A stretch of DNA of 64,000 bases from JAIBJN01 sp963811635 (lineage in GTDB: Bacteria > Actinomycetota > Thermoleophilia > Gaiellales > Gaiellaceae), in NCBI GenBank assembly GCA_963811635.1, contig CAWESB010000006.1, forward strand, positions 1-64,000, given 5' to 3'. The notes beneath the pieces are model-generated. The model did no database searches. It saw nothing but the letters and a program-made list of their open reading frames with translations, and was not told where the DNA came from. Of the stretch, positions 36,166 to 44,669 are shown piece after piece. The position numbers were made by a program, and so were the translations under genes. Position 1 is the stretch's first letter, and every line of letters begins with the position of its first letter.

Positions 36166-37188
36166 GTGCCGTTGAAAGGCTACGGTGTTCTGCGGGGCAA
36201 CGCCGTCGAACGGCGCCGAGAGGGTTCGTCGGACACGCCGCATTTCCAGATCCGCGTGGTCGACGGCGACGGCGTCGATTTCCGGATCGCCGTCAACGTC
36301 AAGTCGCAGTCGGCGCCGTCCGAACTGCTGTACCTCCTCGACGACGCCTTCCGGCATCCAGTCACGGCCGGACTGGAGTCGCTCGCCCCGGGCTGGCACG
36401 ACCTTCCAACCGCCCCGGGGGCCGCCAGCCTGGACTACGTGCGCGGCAACCTGTTCGACCCGGCGCAGATGCGCCCCCTGCCCCCCGATGCCGAAGGGCC
36501 CGACAACGACCTCGCGGACGTGCTCGACGCCCACGTCACGCGGGCGATCGATGATCCCTCCGCCCGCGTCTACGCGTTCGGCCAGCGCTGGGGCCCGGAG
36601 GCCGCACGGCCGGACAAGGTGTTCGGCTTCGCGCCAGGGAACGGCGTGCACGACATCCACATGAACCAGGGCAACGATCCGCGCTTCGAGGGCGACGACG
36701 GCGTCTGGCAGGACGGCGGCCTCCTTATTCACTTCCCGGGGCTGTCGCGCTGGATCGGGATCTTCCTCGCCTTTCAGAGCCAGGCCTGGCACACCGATGA
36801 CGTGACCGGCCACGCGATCGAGGGCCTGCCGCCGACGCCATCCGTGCCAAACCAGTCGGGCGACGCCATCCCGATGCGGATCCTCGCCGCGATGGTCAAC
36901 CCCGTCGGGCCCGCGCCCGAGCGGGAGACGGTACTCCTCATGAACGCATCACCGAGCGCCGTCGATCTCACAGGCTGGCGGATCGCCGACCGGCTCAAGC
37001 GAACGTTCCCACTGCCGGCCGCGGGCCTGGGCCCCGGAGAGGTGCTCGAGGTCTCGGTGATCGAACCCGCGCACCTGGGCAATGACGGCGGCCTGATCAC
37101 ACTCCTGGACGCTGCCGGCCTGAAGGTCACCGGTGTCGCCTATACGGCCGCCGACGGGCACCGGGAAGGCTGGACCGTCACCTTCTAG
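36166..37188 (+). CDS. DUF2278 (YukJ-like) protein with lamin-tail domain
   Basis: A 340-residue protein. Residues 1-215 match YukJ/DUF2278: PLKGYGVLRGNAVERRREG, FRIAVNVKSQSAPSELLYLL, LFDPAQMRPLPPDAEGPDND, VYAFGQRWGPE, APGNGVHDIHMNQGND and DDGVWQDGGLLIHFP. The C-terminal ~85 residues form a lamin-tail-like beta sandwich (TVLLMNASPSAVDLTGWRIA ... LGPGEVLEVSV). No biochemical function is known for DUF2278. GTG at 36166 starts exactly at the conserved N-terminus. It lies between the ALDH fragment and R8. Confidence 0.8.
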   Translation: MPLKGYGVLRGNAVERRREGSSDTPHFQIRVVDGDGVDFRIAVNVKSQSAPSELLYLLDDAFRHPVTAGLESLAPGWHDLPTAPGAASLDYVRGNLFDPAQMRPLPPDAEGPDNDLADVLDAHVTRAIDDPSARVYAFGQRWGPEAARPDKVFGFAPGNGVHDIHMNQGNDPRFEGDDGVWQDGGLLIHFPGLSRWIGIFLAFQSQAWHTDDVTGHAIEGLPPTPSVPNQSGDAIPMRILAAMVNPVGPAPERETVLLMNASPSAVDLTGWRIADRLKRTFPLPAAGLGPGEVLEVSVIEPAHLGNDGGLITLLDAAGLKVTGVAYTAADGHREGWTVTF

Positions 37189-37230
37189 CGAGCAACATTA
37201 ACGCGCACACCCAGGGCGAGTCGACGAGAG

Positions 37231-37269
37231 GTCCGAGGAACATTCCCGCACACTCGCGCACCCAGTGCG
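37231..37269 (+). repeat. array repeat R8
   Basis: CGAGGAACATTCCCGCACAC then TCGCGCACCCAGTGCG. The arms CGCAC (37247-37251) and GTGCG (37265-37269) pair. It lies between DUF2278 and GNAT. Confidence 0.75.
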
Positions 37270-37297
37270 ATCAGTGCTGGCGGGCTAGGCTGAGTTG

Positions 37298-37867
37298 GTG
37301 GTGGGGTCCGGGTACACGATTCAGGCTCTCGACGAGTCGAGCTGGGATGCGTTCGCCGGACTGGTCGAGGCGAATAACGGCGTCTTCGGGGGTTGCTGGT
37401 GCATGGGCTTTCATCCGGATGACAGCCGCGACCCGGCGTTGAACCGGGAACGCAAGCTTGCACGGGTGCGGGCGGGCAGGGCTCATGCGGCCCTGGTGTT
37501 CGATGGCGACGACTGTGTGGGTTGGTGCCAGTTCGGCGCGCCGGACGAGGTGCCGAAGATCAAGAACCGCGCCGCCTATGAGAAGAGTCTCACGACCTTG
37601 CCGGACTGGCGGATCGCCTGCAACTTCGTCGGTAAGGGGCACCGGCGCCAGGGCGTCGCCACGGCGGCGCTCGATGGGGCGCTCGATCTGATCGCACGTC
37701 TCGGCGGCGGCAAGGTAGAGGGCTATCCCGAAGCCGCGGGTTCGGTTCCTGCCGGCTTCCTCTTCAACGGCGCCCTGTCGACCTACGAGAAGCTTGGATT
37801 CGTCCGCGACCGCAAGATCGGCAAGCACCGCTGGGTCGTCACCAAATTCGTCGAGCCAACGTCGTAG
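37298..37867 (+). CDS. GNAT-family N-acetyltransferase
   Basis: A 189-residue protein. GVFGGCWCMGFH near residue 30 is the WC-x-x-FH signature of a GNAT subgroup; IACNFVGKGHRRQGVATAAL is the acetyl-CoA pyrophosphate loop (motif A, R/Q-x-x-G-x-A), and YEKLGFVRDRKIGKHRWVV the C-terminal strand. The substrate is unknown. The start is one of three adjacent codons TTG-GTG-GTG (37295-37303); the middle one is given. It is a single-gene module between R8 and R9. Confidence 0.8.
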   Translation: MVGSGYTIQALDESSWDAFAGLVEANNGVFGGCWCMGFHPDDSRDPALNRERKLARVRAGRAHAALVFDGDDCVGWCQFGAPDEVPKIKNRAAYEKSLTTLPDWRIACNFVGKGHRRQGVATAALDGALDLIARLGGGKVEGYPEAAGSVPAGFLFNGALSTYEKLGFVRDRKIGKHRWVVTKFVEPTS

Positions 37868-37880
37868 GCGAACTCGCGAC

Positions 37881-37920
37881 GCTCAGGGGTCATTCCGGAA
37901 CACTGGCCCAAGCGAGCGTC
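37881..37920 (+). repeat. array repeat R9
   Basis: GCTCAGGGGTCATTCCGGAA then CACTGGCCCAAGCGAGCGTC, between the convergent GNAT and VOC modules. Confidence 0.75.
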
Positions 37921-37933
37921 ACGCGGCTGGCGG

Positions 37934-38329
37934 CTAGCGGTCCCCGTGGAAGACCGCTTCGACGTTGTTCCCGTCCGGGTCAATGACGAACGCTGCGTAA
38001 TACCCGGCGTGGTAATGCGGGCGAAGACCCGGCGCGCCGTTGTCGCGGCCGCCGGCTTCGACAGCGGCGCGGTGGAACTTGTCAACGGTAGCTCGGTCGG
38101 CTGCGGCGAAGGCCACATGAACGGGAGCGGCCGGGGGTTCCCCTTCCCCGATCCAGAAATCTCCACCGCCCTCGATGGCGAACCCAGGCCCCTGCGAGCT
38201 CTCCACCACCTTCACTCCGAACGGCTCGAGGGCCTGCTCGTAGAAGATGCGGCTGCGCCTCACGTCACGCACTCGCAGGGCCAAGTGGTCGATGAGGGGA
38301 AGCGTCACGGGCCGCGACTCGCCCTTCAT
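37934..38329 (-). CDS. VOC/glyoxalase-family protein
   Basis: A 131-residue single-domain VOC protein: LPLIDHLALRVRDVRRSRIF (first metal His), YEQALEPFGVKVVES, VHVAFAAADRATVDKFHRA, and the conserved end HYHAGYYAAFVIDPDGNNVE with the Glu ligand. Relatives are dioxygenases or resistance proteins; substrate unknown. ATG at 38329 or GTG at 38308 are both possible. It lies between R9 and R10. Confidence 0.85.
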   Translation of the reverse strand: MKGESRPVTLPLIDHLALRVRDVRRSRIFYEQALEPFGVKVVESSQGPGFAIEGGGDFWIGEGEPPAAPVHVAFAAADRATVDKFHRAAVEAGGRDNGAPGLRPHYHAGYYAAFVIDPDGNNVEAVFHGDR

Positions 38330-38433
38330 CCTAAAGCGCGATCTTCGGGGAGCATGGGCCGAGGCGATCGACGAGGAGTCGCTGGCAGGCATCTAGCTGC
38401 GCGGCGTTCGAGGCGCTGACATCAGGCACTTCT

Positions 38434-38479
38434 GCTCAGGGACATTCCCGAACGCTGGCCCAGGCGAGTGCGTTCTGGC
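38434..38479 (+). repeat. array repeat R10
   Basis: GCTCAGGGACATTCCCGAAC then GCTGGCCCAGGCGAGTGCGT. GAACGC (38450-38455) pairs with GCGTTC (38470-38475). A further TTGATCCACGCT motif follows, shared only with R11. Between it and the next gene an 18-residue frame begins at ATG 38534 (MVNVTIDSWPDELPRGPA) behind a purine-rich site and looks like another gene start that was cut off. Confidence 0.75.
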
Positions 38480-38594
38480 CTATTTGATCCACGCTGGCTC
38501 GGCTCGTTTAGTCGAGTAACCGGGAGTAGGGACATGGTCAACGTGACGATCGACTCGTGGCCCGACGAGTTGCCCCGGGGGCCGGCGTGATGCC

Positions 38595-39218
38595 TTAGGC
38601 GGTGCGGGGTCGCCATGGCTCGCGCTCGTGCGTGAGCCAGACGAGCTCGGGGTCGAGCGCAAGGACCCGCTGCCGGCCTTCGGTGGGCGGCTCGTCGAAC
38701 TCGCCGAACCACACCGCCACGTCGCCGCCGACGATGACCGGGCGCCCGCCAGTCTCGACGACGACCATCTGCATGCCGGGTGTGTGGCCCGGCGCCGGGA
38801 CGAGTCGGAGCCCGGGCAGCAGCTCGTGCTCGCCGTCGACCGGCACGTACCGCACGCCGGGCGCCTCGACCCACTCGCGAATGGTGTAGTCGTCCTTGCT
38901 GCGCGCGTCGTCGAGCTCCCGACGCTGGACATAGATCGGCTTGCCGGCGAAGAGGTGGTTGCCGCCGCAGTGGTCGGCGTGCAGGTGTGTGTTGACGACG
39001 ATGTCGATGCCGGCGAGATCGAAGTCCTGCTCGCTCAGCGGCTGGAGGCGGGGATCCATGTCGGCCATCGCCGGGTGCAGCTCCGTCATGCCGGTGTCGA
39101 CCAGCACGCGCGCATCGGGATGGTCGATGACGTGCACGTAGACCGGCATCCGCTCGCCCTCGACGGAAAGGTCGGCAACGAAGACTGGCGTGATGGTGAT
39201 CGAGGCGGGGGCGTTCAT
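38595..39218 (-). CDS. metallo-beta-lactamase-fold hydrolase (lactonase-like)
   Basis: A 207-residue metallo-hydrolase. VVNTHLHADHCGGNHLF carries the HxHxDH zinc motif, APGHTPGMQMVVVE the third histidine, and VIVGGDVAVWFGEFD the bridging aspartate. The order and spacing resemble AttM/AiiA-type N-acyl-homoserine lactonases, without excluding other lactones. The start ATG 39218 begins directly at the first strand. It lies between R10 and R11. Confidence 0.85.
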   Translation of the reverse strand: MNAPASITITPVFVADLSVEGERMPVYVHVIDHPDARVLVDTGMTELHPAMADMDPRLQPLSEQDFDLAGIDIVVNTHLHADHCGGNHLFAGKPIYVQRRELDDARSKDDYTIREWVEAPGVRYVPVDGEHELLPGLRLVPAPGHTPGMQMVVVETGGRPVIVGGDVAVWFGEFDEPPTEGRQRVLALDPELVWLTHEREPWRPRTA

Positions 39219-39374
39219 TGTGTACCGACCGCCACGAACGCCTCGACTTGCTTCTCCACAGCATCCATTCCGGTCATCTCATGACTCCTTGTCCGACTGC
39301 CGCTCCGGCCGTATCGCCGTAGAGACTGACAAACCACCGAGAACTCATCGGCGCGGCAAGATCCAGCCTCACTT

Positions 39375-39420
39375 CTTCAGGGGACATTCCCGAACGATGG
39401 CCCATCCGAGTGTGTTGTGG
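39375..39420 (+). repeat. array repeat R11
   Basis: TTCAGGGGACATTCCCGAAC then GATGGCCCATCCGAGTGTGT. GATGG/CCATC pair. It is followed by GATCCACGCTACTTAGG, similar to the extension of R10. The rest of the 388-base gap (39219-39606) holds no recognisable gene. Confidence 0.8.
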
Positions 39421-39606
39421 CCTAGTTGATCCACGCTACTTAGGTGGGGGAGGGGGTGCCGTCCCGCATTAGCCGCTCAGTCCGGCAGCAAAGCGGAGGG
39501 GTAGCAGGTCTCCCGCGGCGGCGGGACCGAGGCGTCGGCGAGCGATGACTCTTACGTGGTCGTGGAGTCCTACGATCGACCACGTCTTTCAGGGAAGGAG
39601 CATGCG

Positions 39607-40248
39607 ATGGGCAAGTTCAAGGTGAACATCTCGATGTCGCTCGACGGCTACGTCGCCGGTCCCGACCAGAGCGAGAAGAATCCACTCGGGATCGGCGGGG
39701 AGCAGCTTCACGAGTGGGTGGTTCCGCTCAGGGCATTCCGCGAGCGCCACGGAGAGGAAGGCGGCGAGGTCAACGCGAGCACGCCGATCGCCGAGGAGGT
39801 CCTCGGCAACGTGGGCGCGGTCATCATGGGCCGAAACATGTTCGGTGGCGGGCCTGGACCGTGGGGCAGCGACCCCTGGAAAGGCTGGTGGGGAGACAAC
39901 CCGCCCTTCCACAGCTCGGTCTTCGTTCTCACCCACCACGCGCGCGAGCCGCTGGAGATGCAGGGCGGGACCACCTTTTACTTCGTCACGGATGGAATCG
40001 AGTCGGCCCTCGAGCAGGCCCGGGCAGCCGCTGGCGACAAAGAGGTGTCTGTCGGCGGCGGTGCGGGCGCTGCGCAGCAGTATCTGGCGGCGGGTCTGCT
40101 GGACGAGATCGTGGTCTCGATCGTCCCCGTGATTCTCGGAAGCGGTGCACGGCTGTTCGACAACCTGGGCGACCCCAAGCCCAAGCTCGAGCAAGTCGAG
40201 GCGATCGAGGCGCCCGGAGTCACGCACGTCAGATACGCGCGCGCGTAG
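39607..40248 (+). CDS. dihydrofolate reductase-family (RibD C-terminal) protein
   Basis: A 213-residue protein. KVNISMSLDGYVAGPDQSE is the family's first strand and loop, GAVIMGRNMFGGG the nucleotide-binding turn, VFVLTHHAREPLEMQGGTTF and EVSVGGGAGAAQQYLAAGLL the NADPH region. These RibD-like reductases are widespread and mostly unassigned. The ATG at 39607 follows GGAAGGAG. It opens the last stretch of the island, after R11. Confidence 0.85.
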   Translation: MGKFKVNISMSLDGYVAGPDQSEKNPLGIGGEQLHEWVVPLRAFRERHGEEGGEVNASTPIAEEVLGNVGAVIMGRNMFGGGPGPWGSDPWKGWWGDNPPFHSSVFVLTHHAREPLEMQGGTTFYFVTDGIESALEQARAAAGDKEVSVGGGAGAAQQYLAAGLLDEIVVSIVPVILGSGARLFDNLGDPKPKLEQVEAIEAPGVTHVRYARA

Positions 40249-40331
40249 ACCGGGCCGGCGCTGGGTCTCGGCCGCGTCCGCAATCGGGTCGAGCGGATGC
40301 GGCTCGTGAACGCCACCTGCCGCTTCGTCGA

Positions 40332-40916
40332 GATCATGGCATCTACGCGGACGACGCATGGCACGATGCCACGTCAGTGCGACTCAGCGATCTGGTGCCA
40401 AAGGAAAGCCGCGGTCCGGGACTCTCAGACTCCGAGTTGGCGACTGCGCAAGAGGAGGCCGGAGCCGCCTTTCCGCCGGACCTTTGCGAACTGCTGACGG
40501 CCACCCTGCCCACTGGGCCAGAGTTCCCTGATTGGCGCAACCGACCGCGGGACGCCATGGATGAGTGGCGTGCCCAGCTCGTTGACGGGATCCATTTCGA
40601 CGTGCTCGACAACGTCTTCTGGCCCCGTGCGTGGCCCGCCCGCCCGGACAGCCCCGCCGAATCGCGCCAGATAGTCGCAGAACGCTTGGCCGAAGCGCCG
40701 GCCCTGATTCCGATCTACAGCCATCGTGGGATCCCGAACGAGCCGCTCGACGCTGGAAACCCTGTGTTCTCGGTCTGGCAGACCGACATCATCATCTACG
40801 GCAACGACCTGGCCGATTACCTCCGGCAGGAGTTTCACCGCGACAGCGGATCGGCCGAGCTGCCGGAGCGGACGATCCGATTTTGGACGGCGATGCTCGA
40901 TCCGGACGAGCTGTAG
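40332..40916 (+). CDS. SMI1/KNR4-like (SUKH) protein, start unresolved
   Basis: About 195 residues: GLSDSELATAQEEAGAAFPP, DLCELLTATLPTGPEFPDWR, PALIPIYSHRGIPNEPLDAG, NPVFSVWQTDIIIYGNDLAD. This is the SMI1/KNR4 (SUKH) superfamily, whose members act as immunity proteins against contact toxins or as regulators. No start codon stands before the conserved part in this frame, while a plausible N-terminus (MRLVNATCRFVE) begins at 40297 in another frame, so a frameshift or a cut 5' end is likely. No toxin partner is visible. Confidence 0.65.
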   Translation, partial: DHGIYADDAWHDATSVRLSDLVPKESRGPGLSDSELATAQEEAGAAFPPDLCELLTATLPTGPEFPDWRNRPRDAMDEWRAQLVDGIHFDVLDNVFWPRAWPARPDSPAESRQIVAERLAEAPALIPIYSHRGIPNEPLDAGNPVFSVWQTDIIIYGNDLADYLRQEFHRDSGSAELPERTIRFWTAMLDPDEL

Positions 40917-40986
40917 AGGACTGCCGCACTTAGCGTGTACACCTGATCGTGTCCCGACGCACGCCGGTTGTACGATTGGCCTCGAG

Positions 40987-41802
40987 ATGAAGGGACTGAG
41001 GGCCCGCCGCCGCGGCCGCCTGCTCGAGCTCGACGAGGTGGAGCGGCGACTGAAGCCGTTCGGGCGCCGGTACGTGGGCGTCCGCGAGGTCCCGCTCGAC
41101 GCGCTCGTCGGCACCGACGGCCGCGCCAGCTCGTTTACTCGCGACTTCCGCCCGCTTCACGCTTTCAGCCGCGACCGGCTGCGCTCGCTCGAGGGCGCGT
41201 TCGCCGACGGCGCCTTCCCACCGATCGTCGCGGTCAAGCTCGGTGAGGCGTACTTCGTGATCGACGGTCACCACCGCGTCGCCCTCGCGCGGCGCGGAGG
41301 CGCAGAGATGATCGACGCCGACGTGACCGAGCTCATCGCGCGCGTCCCTCTCCCGGGCGGGGCGGACATGCTCGAGGTCGTGCTCCGGGAGCTCGAGCGG
41401 ATTTTCCTCGAGGACAGTGGGCTTGCCGAGGCGCGCCCCGGCGTGCGCGTCTCGGTAAGCCGACCCGCGCACTACCTCGAGCTGCTGGAGAACATCCAGG
41501 TGCACGGCTACCACATGATGCGGGGACGCGGACGCGTGATTGAGAACGCGGAGATCGCCGCGGACTGGTACGACGCGATCTACTCGCCGACGCTCGACGC
41601 GATCGACCGCCTGCGCCTCGACCGTCTCTACCGGGACGCGCCGCCCGGGGACCTGTTCCTCGTTCTCCACCGGCACCGGCGGGATGCGTTCCCCTCGACC
41701 GGCTGCCCGCACCTCGCGCAGACCGTCGTCTCGGTGATCGGCGACGGCGGGCGGGGCCGCCGGTTACGGCTGCCGGGCCGCGGGCGCCATTCGCCGGCCT
41801 AG
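40987..41802 (+). CDS. ParB-like nuclease-domain protein
   Basis: A 271-residue protein. VGVREVPLDALVGTDGRA, FPPIVAVKLGEAYFVIDGHH and RVALARRGGAEMIDADVTEL form the N-terminal ParB/Srx-like domain with its GHHR nucleotide-binding motif. The C-terminal half is helical with YLELLENIQVHGYHMMRG and AEIAADWYDAIYSPTLDAI. Stand-alone ParB-like proteins bind nucleotides or DNA; no ParA is near. It is the last gene of the island before the tRNA-Ala fragment at 42070. Confidence 0.7.
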   Translation: MKGLRARRRGRLLELDEVERRLKPFGRRYVGVREVPLDALVGTDGRASSFTRDFRPLHAFSRDRLRSLEGAFADGAFPPIVAVKLGEAYFVIDGHHRVALARRGGAEMIDADVTELIARVPLPGGADMLEVVLRELERIFLEDSGLAEARPGVRVSVSRPAHYLELLENIQVHGYHMMRGRGRVIENAEIAADWYDAIYSPTLDAIDRLRLDRLYRDAPPGDLFLVLHRHRRDAFPSTGCPHLAQTVVSVIGDGGRGRRLRLPGRGRHSPA

Positions 41803-42037
41803 CGGTAGGCCGTCCGCTCCAGACCGTCGAGGATCAGACCGGCGAGTGGCAGCTAACGCCCTAGCGGAGTCCTAGCCGAATCGGCCACCTCGCCCGGGGC
41901 TATGGCCGAACGTGCCCGCGAGCGGCTCAACGGGCGCCCCTCGCTCGCGAGCGGCAAGGCCGCCGAGGTGGGCAGCCGCTGACGTTCGCGCGTCAATTGG
42001 TGTCGGGCCCGGTGCGCTTGTGGCGCCCCTGAGGCGG
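41803..42037. other. intergenic stretch, nothing recognised
   Basis: No reading frame here resembles a protein and no repeat or hairpin stands out. It lies between the ParB-like gene and the tRNA terminator. Confidence 0.5.
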
Positions 42038-42057
42038 AAAACCCGCATGCTTGCGGG
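42038..42057 (-). terminator. rho-independent terminator behind the tRNA-Ala fragment
   Basis: On the minus strand CCCGCA-AGCA-TGCGGG is followed by TTTT. It stands 12 bases after the 3' end of fragment F3, as expected for the original tRNA-Ala terminator. Confidence 0.7.
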
Positions 42058-42069
42058 CTTTCGCTGCGA

Positions 42070-42111
<42 letters not shown>

Positions 42112-42308
42112 TCCTGCGCCTGCATGGCCGAACTTTGGCTTCGTTGAGCGCTTCTCGGACCTCCGGTGCTCCTCCCCCAGCACCTTCCCCAACAGTCTGC
42201 GGCGCGTTCTCCACGAAGCCAACAGCTGGTGGGCGCCCATGAACCCCACACCTGCGTGGGCGTGGCGCCTCGTGCGAGAGCAGCATGTCGTTCACGGTCG
42301 CGGTCCGA

Positions 42309-43148
42309 CTATGCGACGTGCGCGGGTACCACCGGTTGGAACGGGTGCAGCTCGTCCTGACCGGGTTGGACGATCCCGTAGCTCGCCTCAGGCACTTCGT
42401 TCCAGACGCCAGGCAGATCGCCGAGTGGCTCGGAAACGACCAGCCGCGTCTCCTCGTCGAAGAGGGCGAGGCGCTGGTCGTCGGGGTAGAGCCCCTTGAG
42501 CGTCTCGTACGTGCTCGAGTAGAAGAGCGAGCGCGACCTTCCCTCGCTCGAATAGCGAAACGCCCACAGCCGCTCGCCGTTCGTCGTCACGATCGTCCCC
42601 TGGAACGGGAACTCGACGTCGTGCTGGTGACCGACTTCCTCGACCAGCCCGAGCGTGCGGGCGACCGCGGCGGGCGGATCCTCGTCGAGACCAAGCGTCA
42701 ACGCGAGGAAGAAGAGCACCTCCGAGTCGGTCGTGCCCTCGATGAACGGATAGAGCTCAGGATCGACCGCGAGCACGAGGTCGCGCTTCACCTGCAGCCA
42801 ATCCGACACCACGCCGTTGTGCGCCCACAGCCACTTGCCGTGGCCGAACGGGTGGCAGTTCGTCTGCTGCACCGGCGTTCCCGTCGTCGCACGGACGTGG
42901 GCGACGAAGAGGTGCGACTCGACGTGGCCGGCGAGTTGGCGCAGGTTGCGGTCGTTCCAGGCCGGTTCCATGCTCTTGAAGGTGCCCGGCCCGTACCGGC
43001 TGTACCAGCCGATCCCGAAGCCGTCCCCGTTCGTCGGCTCCGCGCCCATGCGCGACTCGAGGCTCTGCTCGATCAGTGAGTGCTGCGGCCCATAGAGGAC
43101 CTTGTCCATCAGGACCGGCTTTCCGGAATACGCAAGCCAACGACACAT
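42309..43148 (-). CDS. class II glutamine amidotransferase (YafJ/EgtC-like)
   Basis: A 279-residue Ntn-hydrolase-type amidotransferase. The catalytic Cys2 follows the initiator methionine (MCRWLAYSGKPV). Further motifs are GDGFGIGWYSRYG, LFVAHVRATTGTP, NCHPFGHGKWLWAHNG and EGTTDSEVLFFLAL. It resembles YafJ/EgtC-type enzymes that hydrolyse gamma-glutamyl bonds. No ergothioneine genes are nearby. It lies between tRNA-Ala fragment F3 and the intact tRNA-Ala, as the only complete gene of that 1.4-kb segment. Confidence 0.85.
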   Translation of the reverse strand: MCRWLAYSGKPVLMDKVLYGPQHSLIEQSLESRMGAEPTNGDGFGIGWYSRYGPGTFKSMEPAWNDRNLRQLAGHVESHLFVAHVRATTGTPVQQTNCHPFGHGKWLWAHNGVVSDWLQVKRDLVLAVDPELYPFIEGTTDSEVLFFLALTLGLDEDPPAAVARTLGLVEEVGHQHDVEFPFQGTIVTTNGERLWAFRYSSEGRSRSLFYSSTYETLKGLYPDDQRLALFDEETRLVVSEPLGDLPGVWNEVPEASYGIVQPGQDELHPFQPVVPAHVA

Positions 43149-43151
43149 GAT

Positions 43152-43380
43152 CCGTCTCCCTTCTCAATGGACAATATCGAGGTCCGCTTCTTGAGACGGA
43201 CAGAAGCGGGTTTGCGTAGCGCGCGAACTGCGCGACGCTGAGCAGGAAGCGCGATCCCAGGTCCTCCGTGTTCGAGGCGAGATCCTCGGCAAGCTTCGCG
43301 TTCGCCTGCAAGCCGTGCTGTCCCGACTCGTGCAGGCGACGGTAGACACCCAGCATCTCGGTTAGTGGCGTTACAGCCAC
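43152..43380 (-). CDS. possible N-terminal part of an unidentified protein
   Basis: From 43380 the frame reads MAVTPLTEMLGVYRRLHESG, QHGLQANAKLAEDLASNTED and LGSRFLLSVAQFARYANPLL, which looks like real helical protein, and then becomes arginine-rich out-of-frame sequence where the amidotransferase begins. It may be a short upstream gene with a lost stop or a cut-off gene. The family was not recognised. Confidence 0.3.
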
Positions 43381-43503
43381 AACTCACCATCCTGACGCGG
43401 CTATCGATGCGACGCCAGTCAGGCCCGAAAAGACTGACCACACCGCTCGCCACACAGCCTTGGGTAAGCGGGCTCGTGTGCTCCGAACCCGCATGAATCC
43501 TGA

Positions 43504-43576
<73 letters not shown>

Positions 43577-43612
43577 GCGCGGCTCAAAGTGTAGCGGCGG
43601 CCTGCGAGGTTC

Positions 43613-44620
43613 TCAGCCGGCGCGGGTGAGCGTGCCGCCGACCACGTCGGCAATCCAGAGCGCCGTCCCGTCGTTGGCCATGCCGGTGACGCTCACCGGC
43701 TCGGTCGGAAGCACCGCGTCGCCGAGTTCGCCGCTCTCGGCGTCGATCGGGACGAGGCGCTCGAGCTCGGGCAGGCCCTGGCGGTCGGCCTCCGGCTCCG
43801 CGACCGCAACCCAGATCGTGCCGTCGATCGTGGCGAGCTCGATGCCGCCGACGCCGGTCTCGATCGCCTCCAGCGTCTCCCCCGTCGCCGGGTCGATGCG
43901 GAGGAGGTCGGTGCCGCGCCCCGTCGCCCAGAGCGAACCGGCGGCGAGGGTCAGGCGCTCGGGCGTGTCGCCCGGGAGGTCGGATAGCTTCTCCGCCGTA
44001 TTCGTCGCCGGGTCGACCCGCCAGAGTGTGTGGTCGCGGTGGCAGACGACGAGCAGCGAGTCGCCGTCGGCGACGATGTCGGACGTCCCGTCGCCGACGG
44101 GGACCCGCGCCACCACCTTCATCGTCTCCGGATCGAGTCGCCCGATCTCGGTGCCGTCGCCGTAGCCGAGCCAGACAACGCCTGCCTCGGCCCAGATGTA
44201 CGGCGTATCGTGGAAGAGCGAGACCGAGTCGGCTACCTCGTTCGTCTCCGGGTCGATCCGGTAGAGCTCGCCCAGCTCGCGGAAGACCGCCCAGACCGAC
44301 GTGTCGTCCGCCGCCAGCGAGACCGCGCCCTCGGCCGGTATGCGGGCGACGACCTCGCCCGTCTCGGCCTCGACCCGCAGCACCGCGCCCTCCGTCCGGC
44401 AGGCGACCCAGAGCGAGTCGAACGCCACGGTCAGCGCGTACTGCGGGATCGGCATCGTCTCACCCGAGCAGATCGTGGACGCGCTGCCGCCGGGGAGCGG
44501 GGAGGCGACGGGCTCCGGCTCGGCCGGGGGCGAGACCGTCTCGGCCGCCGGCTCGCTCCCACCGCCGCCGCAGGCTGAGAGGCCGATCGCGACGACCAGG
44601 ATCAGGGCCGCTGTTCTCAC
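43613..44620 (-). CDS. lipoprotein with beta-propeller repeats (Vgb/YncE-like)
   Basis: A 335-residue protein. The signal peptide ends in a lipobox (VVAIGLSACGGGG, Cys17 region) and a Pro/Glu linker. The rest is a seven-bladed-propeller-like series: LTVAFDSLWVACRTEGAVLR, GELYRIDPETNEVADSV, TEIGRLDPETMKVVARVPVG, HTLWRVDPATNTAEKL, TDLLRIDPATGETLEAIETG, LWIADVVGGTLTRAG. Such proteins are mostly extracellular sensors or lyase-like folds without a known reaction. The start is GTG 44620. It is divergent from a zinc dehydrogenase, 49 bases apart. Confidence 0.75.
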   Translation of the reverse strand: MRTAALILVVAIGLSACGGGGSEPAAETVSPPAEPEPVASPLPGGSASTICSGETMPIPQYALTVAFDSLWVACRTEGAVLRVEAETGEVVARIPAEGAVSLAADDTSVWAVFRELGELYRIDPETNEVADSVSLFHDTPYIWAEAGVVWLGYGDGTEIGRLDPETMKVVARVPVGDGTSDIVADGDSLLVVCHRDHTLWRVDPATNTAEKLSDLPGDTPERLTLAAGSLWATGRGTDLLRIDPATGETLEAIETGVGGIELATIDGTIWVAVAEPEADRQGLPELERLVPIDAESGELGDAVLPTEPVSVTGMANDGTALWIADVVGGTLTRAG

Positions 44621-44669
44621 ATCGAGACGTACACCGTCGGGACGGCCGGCGTTACTTACGATTCCCGTC

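Noticed and set aside
29615..39420. CRISPR array
   Set aside because: Repeats are 600-1900 bases apart, imperfect, and separated by whole genes; no cas genes are present.
29615..39420. classical integron with attC sites
   Set aside because: No GTTRRRY/RYYYAAC core boxes in the repeats and no integron integrase or attI in the window.
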